A DNA stretch of 64,000 nucleotides. It comes from Eublepharis macularius. Its lineage: Eukaryota; Chordata; Lepidosauria; Squamata; Eublepharidae. The stretch lies in NCBI RefSeq assembly GCF_028583425.1, contig NC_072805.1, forward strand, positions 15,448,001-15,512,000. Direction: 5' to 3'. A program made the position numbers and the translations under genes. The notes beneath the pieces are model-generated. The model made no database searches. It was not told where the DNA came from and saw only the letters and a list, made by a program, of their open reading frames with translations. Within the stretch, counting starts at the first letter, position 1. Every line of letters begins with the position of its first letter. Below, piece after piece: positions 32,301-41,300 of this stretch.

Positions 32301-35300
32301 CTACTAAAAAAGATTCGGCAGGGGATCCTGGGACCAACGTGGGCCAAGGGGAGGGAATCGGGCAAGATTGAGTGAAAAAGCAGGGTGGATCCAACACACT
32401 GTGTTTCTTGTTCTACCTTGCACTGAGTCTTGTACAAATGCTTTCCTTTAGTCTTCTCTAGGGTCATCGTCTTCTACTTCATTCCAGTCTGTGGGCTCCT
32501 ATGGTCCCTTTGGCAGAATGCCAGCCTACAGTCAGTTCAGTCCAAGTCCTTTAGTGGGCCAGCAGTTTGGGGCTGTTGGTGTTGGTACGTTCTGCTTTTA
32601 AAACTTTTTTCTTGACAAGCAACTTAAGTACAGTTTTCATAAGCAATTGCAAGTCACACTGTTGGCATTGTATAGGATAAAAAATATTCATACTTCTGTG
32701 TGAGCCAGTTAGCAAAAACAATGCTATGGAAAACGTCTTGGGAGAAGCAAGCTCCTGTGAGGGAATGTCTTCTTTGAAAATGTCATTGTGGTGACTGGCT
32801 CTTGTACAACTCCTCTGTTTCTTCTAGTGGAGCTTGTGCAGCCATATTCCTGATGTTCTGTGTGGAAAATATTCCATGCTAGACATCATATTTGCCAAAT
32901 GCTTTAGCAAATCTGCTTTAGAACATGATGGGACATTCTGTCAGTTTTAGCTGCCTTATTACAGGAGCCTTGGTGGGGGGCAGGGCTGTCGCTCTATATG
33001 ATCTGCAAGAGAATAGGTCTCTGGATTAGCCATGCAGCATGGCATAGGATGTTACAGTTCATTCCAGTGGCTGAAGTTCAGGAGAGCCTCTGTAGTCGAA
33101 GCCAGAACTGTACTGTTTACAATAGTGATCTAAACATTTGTCTTGCAGCGCTTAAAGCAGTTCAGGTAAAGAGGTGGCATATGTATGGAATGTGGGTGAG
33201 TGAGCTTACGTGTGTCATTACTTAGAGGGCAAATTGATCCATTGCTTCCAAAAATGCCTAATGAGAGTGAGCAACAGTATAAAAACACATAAGCAGAGCC
33301 CTCTAGATCAGACCTGTGGTCCCTCTAGACCAGCAGCCTGTTTCACAAAACAGCCAGCCAGTTTCTCTGGAAGGCCAACAGCAGGGTATAGGGGGTGAGA
33401 CCTTCTCCTAATGTTGCCTCCTGACACTGGGATTTGAAACATGGAAGTTCTGTTTAGTCACCATGGCTAGTAGCCACTGATAGACCTCTCCTTGAATCTG
33501 TCTAATCCCCTTTTAAAGCTATCTGAGTCTGTGGCCATCTCTACCTGCACTGGGAGTGAATTCCACGATTTAGTTACTCATTGAGTTAAGTGTTTTCTTT
33601 TATCTGTCCTGTACCTTTTGTGCATTTGTATGTTCATTTTTCATATTTGCTGTTATCAGATTCTGGCCAAATCTAGTAAATTGCAAATATCTAGATTAAC
33701 GCTTCAGATGTCCTGGTCTGTATAGGAATCACTAGACTAGGGGTTGGGCTGTTCAGGAAGGCATTCATACCAGTGACTATCGATCATTTGGGGCATAACA
33801 AAGTTGTGCAAGCATGGTTGTTAATTACTTGCTTGGAGCTTTCAGAAAGCTGTGTGTTTCTGTTTCTTTAATTGTATTTAAGAGGAACGTTCATGTTTTA
33901 TTAGGCACACCAATTACTTACACTACAGTGGACCCATTTGCTGCTTGAGGGATATTCCCGTAGAAGGGGCTGTTCATCGAATGCAGGCATTACTAAAGTT
34001 TATGTGTATTGGACTTTAGTCCAGCAAACAGCCATTGAAGTGGTCGGGGATTTGCACCTGTCATTTTCAACTGTGTCTGTATTGTAGTCACAGACTGCTG
34101 GAATAATCACCGCTTCTCCCATGAAATACTGGGAATTGTGCTTTTGTGTTCAGCAAGGACTCACCAAGAGATCATTCTTGGCACTCTGTATAACTGTTGG
34201 GGCTACTTGGTCCAAGCTTGCCTGCAATGATGTTGGTTTTCCAGAGAAAAAACCCCAGCTCAGATATTAATGTTTAAACCATATGAGCCAAAGACTGCAA
34301 ATGCACCACGTGCAAACACTGGGCTTTGTCTCTAATTGATTGGCAGCACAACAGCCCTGACAACTATCAACAAACAGATTAGATTAACCTATGTGGGGTG
34401 GAACATTTTCTACAGAATCCTTGCTGTTACTGTGGGTATGATCTTAACAGTAATGCCGAAAAGTGCTGGACCCAAAGCTTGGGCTTCACTTTCCTTGTGT
34501 TGCATCATGCAGGAGGTTCACTGACATCGTTTGGAACCGAAACATCAGCCAACGCAAGCTTGTCTCAAAGCAGTGCAGTTGGTTCTACTTTTACAACAGA
34601 TACAAGATCATTAAAAACGCAGCTCTCCCAAGGTAAAAGCCTCTGCTTTGTTGCATGTTATGCCTGTTTCAACATGGCTTAATTTAAAGGGAATAAAATA
34701 AAATGGTTACCTGTGTGCTATGCTTTTTTGTCCATGGGGAGGGGAAGCTGTCAGTGATGGCCAGATTATTACAAGATGGATTTTATGCAAACAATAAACG
34801 TGGGATGGAAATGGTAATACTTGATTCTTTCTCCTGCACTGAAGATATTTTTTTTACTCTAAATTTTAATAGACAATTTACTAGTATGGCTACTAATGCT
34901 GTGAATCATTGAGATTCTGTAAAGTGAAGTATAAGGCAAAAGCTTTTCTCTGCCTCTTTCTGCTGTGTTAATCTTGTGTCTCTTACTACTGAGAACAACT
35001 TTGTACTCTGGGCTGAAGACATTATCCGTCTATCAGTGAAATTTTGGGACACCTTTTAGGGGTGATTTTACGTGGTTAAGTCCATGTTTATAAAACTGCA
35101 TCTTTTTAAAGTAGAAGTGGAGAATCCATTACTCTTCAACTTAATCAAATATAAGTAGCAAATGAATGATCTGTATTACTTTAAACCCTTCACCAAGAAC
35201 ACATTGAAACACCTTTATTTCTATGGATGTGTGTTGCTTTTTATGGATGTGTGATGCTTCTGTTCCAAAAAGCTAATATTAAGGAATTAGAGATGATAAC

Positions 35301-38300
35301 TCCTGTTCCAAAGATTTTTATGCTACCTGAATTGAACATGAAGTGGGGGGAAATGTTGCTTTCCTGTCAGTAAGATAACACCTAGTGGCTGGATCAGTAA
35401 GGATTAATTACCTTACCCAACTGGTTTTTTATCTTGGACTGGGAGAGAAGGAATACCAGTATATCCCAATAATATTGATGAGTGCATTTATGGTACAGAA
35501 ACCTTTTCTTGACTGGGTAAGGCAGATAATTCCTTCATCCTGTATTAAAAAGGTAAAGGTAGTCCCCTGTGCAAGCACCGAGTCCATCCTGGATTAGTAG
35601 ACTTCAAAACATTTCCTACATCAAACATGGGTATAAGGAACTGCTCCTTCTGGCTGTGTTTCAGGTCGTTCAAGTCCTCAGTTAGACCATTTGAGAAAGA
35701 GCCCGATCCTGGAGCAAGCAGTACACTTCTCTGAATCGGCAGCAGTCGGGCGCAGGAGTCCTGTTTCGGCAAGACCGCTGGCTTCTGCTAACCAAAAATC
35801 CTTAGAAAATCAGGAGCACAGGCGAGGTAAACATTCTGAATCTGTTTTGCTTTACATTCCATCAATCTTATTTTGCAGGCTGCTTTACTTTTAAAGAATT
35901 TGGTGGTGGGGTGTTTGGTAGTATTCATGTGATGTGTGGGTACACCCTTCCAAGATGTGCATGTAAAGTGCTACCAAGTCGCAGCCAACTTATCACAACT
36001 CCATAGGGTTTTCCAGGCATGAGACAAACAAAGGTAATTTGCCATTGCCTGCTTTCATGTAGAGACCCCATAGTTCCTTGTTGGTCTCCCAGGTACTAAC
36101 CAGGGCTGACACTTCTTAGCTTCTAAGATTTGATGAGAGCAGGCTAGCCTGGGCCATCTCGGTCAGTGACCCTTCAAGATACTTGTCTGTCTCGATAGCA
36201 TTCAGAGTGTTCTGAGGAACCTTGGGAGTCCCTTGGAGGCTCATTGGGGATCTTCTATGAGAAGATCAGGAATGGTGGACGTGCTTTCCTGAATAGATAC
36301 TGGCCCACTGCTTGCAACCCCTGCGGGGTGTGTTGACGTGTTCTAGGGCATGTGCTTAGTTCATGTTATTCAGCAATGAGGCCCAAGAGGGCCTGGGTTT
36401 CCATGGCACATGCGGGATGCTGAGTTCAGAATCTGAATGCCTTGAATAAAACCGTGTCTAGATATGGATGCGAAAAGCACAAAAGAGAATCAGAAGGAAG
36501 GGGAGTTTTCCTGCTGATGGTATCTGAAAAAAAAGAGTAGAGTTTATTTGGATGCGAAGGTTTACACATGCATGCTCCCCTCTCCGACATGCAGGAGCTG
36601 GCCCGTGGCCTTCTGGGAAATGAGCTGGACATTTAGAAAGAGCGTCCTTAGGGACACAAGAAAGGAATGCCCCCCCCCCTTTTCTAGAGGTCACTAGGGA
36701 CAGAGAACAGTTGGATGGGTTTCCTTCCTTCCCCTTGAAATCCTCTGTGGGTTTTCACTTCGCTCATTTGCTTTTTTCTTCAAATGCACAATAAGTCTGT
36801 TAGCACGTACAAAACGTTGAAAACAACAAAATGTTATCTGCGCTGTTCTCCCTCCCTAGCTGAAGCGCACAAGTTGTCAAGATCTGAAGCGGAGCAACTA
36901 AGAAGCGATAAACGTCAACTGGGTAAATTGAATGTTTTGTTAAAAATAAAGCGTAGTAGTGCTTCAGTAAACGTTTATGACTTTAAAAACAGCGGAGTTG
37001 AGAAAGTATAAGCACGGTTCTTTCCATTTGAGTTGACCTGAGCCTTGAAATTAAAGTATTGTAGGACATTTAGCTCATTTGGAGGCCCCTTCATTCAGTT
37101 TATCTGTTGATGATTTTGACTGTCAGGAAAGCCGGGTTCATGTGAGCAAGTGCTGGATGGGTGATTATAGGAAAAGTGTGATGATTCTGATGGTACAAGA
37201 TGCAAGGTCAGCGAGAGAGAGAGAGAGATCACCAACACAGACCTCTTACATGGATCCTATTTAATATACCCGTTTTCACATTTTTTAAAATGATGTTTTC
37301 TAGCAGAGTGAAGACAAATTTTTAAAAGGGGGGAGGATGGCTCAGTATGGAATTTAATTCTAAAATGAATAAAAATCCTACTGTATAAAAGGCTAAGTGT
37401 GTTCCAGACAACTCAATTCCTGCCCTGGTGCGCCACCAGAGGGACCTGCCATGGAGGGAAGACCAGACAAAGCAGCCTGTCTCTCCAGAGAGCTCACCAT
37501 GGTGGGAAGCCCAGGCTGGGATCAGGCGCGGAGAAGGCGGCAATTCCCCCCCACACACACACCTTCACCCAGCTGGGATCAGGAGCAGAGGAGGTGGCAA
37601 TGCCCGTCCACCACCTTCACCCAACTGGGATCAGGTGTGGAGCAGATGGTGATGCTCGCCCCCTGCCATCACCAAGCTGGAATCATGCACAGAATAGGTG
37701 GCAATGGCCATCTCCTCCTTCACCTGGCTGGGATCAGGTGGCAATTCCCGCCCCCCACCTTCACCCAGCCGGGATCAGGCGTGGAGCAGGATGCAATGTC
37801 CAACCCCTCTTCACCCAGCCAGGATCAGGAGCAAAGCATGAGGTAATGCCCACTCACCCCCCTTCACCTGGCCGGGATTAGGCGTGCAGCATGAGGCAGT
37901 GCCCGCTTGCCCACCCTCCCCTTTCTAGAGCCTGTTGTATTTTTTCCCACAACGAGCTTTGTTACTAGCAAATAAATAAATAAATAAAATAGGATTTTCC
38001 TTTTAAAAGGTAGAAGCAAAAGATAAAGGCATGGGTGTGGGGAAGTTTATGTATAGTGTTTCTCCCGTCCTCTTAGAACAAGAGTTGATCTGCAGTAGAC
38101 CTGAGTGAAACAGCAGGCATTCTCTGTCTCCCTCATCCCCTCCCCAGCCAGTGCGCAACCTCGCAGCCAGGGTGAAGAGGCAGCAGATGTTTGTCCCAAA
38201 GGTTGAAGTTTTCCATTCCCTGGGCAGATGCTAAGTCTGCAGCTCCTGGATTTTCTGGACGGCAGTGGTGAATAATGAAAAGGGAGAACAGCTCAGAATA

Positions 38301-41300
38301 CAGTAGAATATCTTAATCCATTAACCCCCCTGCAGCAGGGAAAACATTTTGATGGGCCCGGTCGTGTGGGGTATTAACTTAGAGGGGATGATCCATGTGG
38401 CCAGGCCCCATCTGTGGAACTGGCCAAATAAACTTCCTCCGAAGCTGTCACGACTCCCATAGTCATGAGCGAATGTCTGAAAGTTGTTTCAGTCATGTGA
38501 TGGGTGGGCGGTGTGTGATGAGGTTGCCAAACAAAACCTGAAGGCAACTAAAAAGCGGCGCTTAATTAAAGCCTTTTTTTCTAAAGTACTTGCAGCGTTT
38601 CAAAGGGAACCATGTGGTAAACCAACCATAGATGTCTAAAAAATACAGATAGAGCTATTTAACATACAGTAAAGGAACATCAAGATCTAAGCACCATGCT
38701 AGAATATGCTTTGCGGGTTCTGTCATTTTCAAGATGACATCCACCTCTTAACTGATTTTATTATGGTGAACCATTTTGAAACCTGTTACGGTTGAAACAA
38801 ATTGTTTGAATATTGTAATTAAAATAATAATCTCTCAAGACTTCTTCATGAGGACAGTGGTATGTTGCGTCCTGAAAATTTGCGTGCGGATAGGCGGGCA
38901 GGTCACCTTCCAGCAGCGTGATTCACGGGATATGGGTGGCCGTGGGCAAGGGTGTGCTGCGTCTCCCCCCACCCATCCCATCCCCTCCCCATTCCCTTCA
39001 TGCAGAGAGGACGCCCTCCTGCTCCCTTAAAGGTGGACAGATGGGCTGATTAAATGCAGAAGGGTGTACAAGGAAACGGCTGAGGAGATGCAGTGTTCAC
39101 TGTGAGGTGTACTGCAGTATATCAGGGTGGGTAAACTTAAATACGTGAAATACAGGAGGGCTTTGAGCTAGTTGCTATGATACCAGAATTAAAGTTTTGA
39201 GATCCGTGAGAATCTTGTCTTTTCACATCAGCACTCTGCCAGTTCGACTCCCGCTACTACCATGAACTCTGCAGGTGGCGTTGGGCAAGCCACCCCTCTC
39301 AACACTAGCTCCCCAGCTGTATTGTGAGGATAATAATACTGACTTTGTTTATCACTCTGAATGGGGCAATTTTCTGTCTAGAAGGGTGGTATATAAGCAC
39401 ACTATTGTTATTATAAGGAAAATCAAAGAAGAGTCAAGGAGTTGAAAATTAAAATAGCAAGAAATATAATGCTTCATTTCTGATGCTGGCTCTTTGAGTT
39501 AGAATTGATTGTCAGTTGTTGAAGGTCTGCGGTGCATTTTAAAAGCAGATACTCTGAATTGAAAACAACTGTGTATGACAAATTTGGGGACCAAAGACAT
39601 AGTCAAGGTTTAATTGAGGAAAGCAAGCAGGCAAAAATATTCTGCAGTTCTCACTAATTGCAAAAATGTGTGGTCAGGCACTGAATAGATAACCAGTAGA
39701 TTCAGAGAAAGAGCAGGATTTTGTTCAGAGGTGCTCATTTCCACAGAATGCTGTGCCTTTTAAGCAGAGATGTAGAGAGCTCTAATGGCTGAAAGTGCAA
39801 TGCTAGCATTGGGGAAACAACATATCCTAGGTGAGTTGATACCATCTGATAACATCCGCTGCAGGATGTTGCCAACAACTTTTATGGTAGTGATATAAAG
39901 GCAGAGGTGCTGCTTTCTAGAAGAGGGGCTGTCCTTTGTTGCAGTGTTTTTTGATACATCCCTCCGAAACTATTTTCCCCAGTTCAGGGGGCACCTCCAG
40001 TACGAAGAGGCCGTGGAGGTCACCGTGGAGGCCGAGGAAGATTTGGTATCAGGCGGGATGTTCCAATGAAATTTGAGAAGGACTTTGACTTTGAAAGTGC
40101 AAATGCACAATTCAATAAGGAGGAAATAGATCGTGAATTTCACAACAAGCTGAAACTGAAAGGTAAACTGCACGTTTGTCGTCAACCTGAGAAGGGCTGT
40201 CTTGTAGGCCCTGTGTGAATCTGAGCCTTCAGGAGAAGTATTGGAAGGCCCGTTGAGGTTGTTGTGAGATTAAAATGGAGGACAGCAGAACAATCTGTGC
40301 TGCTCTGGATCCTCATTGGGGAGGAAGCTGGGGAGTAAATGAAGTAAATAAATAAACTCTGCTTGTAAGCAGGCATCTGGCCCGCACTGCAGTGCACTGT
40401 AATCACGCTTGTAGCATTCTTCCACCAGCTCTGTAACTCAAAACAGTCCAGAGATTGCTTCAGTATTATTTACCGTCAATACTGAAACATTAACAACAGG
40501 ATTTGAGTTGTACAAGTAAAGCTTTTGCAACACATACTAAAATAGTTTGCAGAAGCTCGCCGTATTTTCTTCTGGGAAGGCCTAGTAACTGTGACTTAAC
40601 CACTTCCCTTTGTGCCACTGTGATGTCAGGGGAACCACAAAAAGTCAGGCAGGGAGTGCCTGGTGAGGGTTTGGGTGTGGGGACCAGGATGCAGAACACC
40701 ACCTTTTGGTGGCATTCTGAAAAAACACACTCAGAAATCCCCCCCCCCCCCGTCCCATTGCAGGTGCTTGCAAGCCCCTGGGATCCAGCAGAGAAATGTC
40801 TTGCATGTGTTCTTGGCAGATGCAAGACATTTCTCTGTTGCATCCCAGTGTGGATTCCAATGACCTGCAATCCAGTGTGGGAATTTGCATTTCCCAGCTG
40901 GTGTTGGGGTAGGGGGGACACTACCTTTTGGCCTAGAGAACAGCTGAGGGGCCACATGTCATATCTGTATTCTCTATAATAGAGCCAGGTGTTGCCACAG
41001 GGCAGCCTACTTAGGTGAGCCATAAGGAATCTTGACTTGGAGGTATTTGAATTGTGCATGCCTCTTCTACGTTGAGGTTGTGTTCCTTTAGCTTCTTGCC
41101 TTGCTTTGAAAATGTGCTTTACTGCAGAGGTCATTGTTGTTCCTTTTTCCACCCCCAGAAGATAAACCAGAAAAGCCATTAAACGGGGAGGATAAAGGTG
41201 ATTCCGGTGTTGACACACAAAACAGCGAAGGCAACGCAGAAGAAGATGACCCCCTTGGGCCTAACTGCTATTATGACAAAACCAAGTCTTTCTTCGATAA

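Larger units (their letters stand above)
30031..32451 (+). other. LSM14A: LSM14A intron 2
   Basis: 30.1-31.5 kb is AT-rich with no feature I recognise beyond short internal duplications near 31000-31110. 31560-32030 is a LINE 3' remnant, and 32243-32396 a small TIR element close to the next exon. Confidence 0.6.
36923..39982 (+). other. LSM14A: LSM14A intron 6
   Basis: Holds a short GA run at 37213-37228, a Helitron with a minisatellite core (37376-37968) and a tRNA-SINE copy (39215-39417). 38.0-39.2 kb and 39.4-39.98 kb show nothing I can assign. Confidence 0.6.
40163..41158 (+). other. LSM14A: LSM14A intron 7
   Basis: Holds a SINE 3' part at 40235-40362 and an inverted repeat at 40757-40871. 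A 242-codon minus-strand frame at 40490-41218 overlaps exon 8 and has no domain; I treat it as spurious. Confidence 0.6.

Noticed and set aside
37397-37881. 149- and 160-codon frames
   Set aside because: Both read through the Helitron minisatellite; the repeated peptide is a by-product of the tandem array.
40490-41218. 242-codon minus-strand frame over LSM14A intron 7 and part of exon 8
   Set aside because: It runs antisense through a conserved exon and a palindromic repeat and has no recognisable domain.
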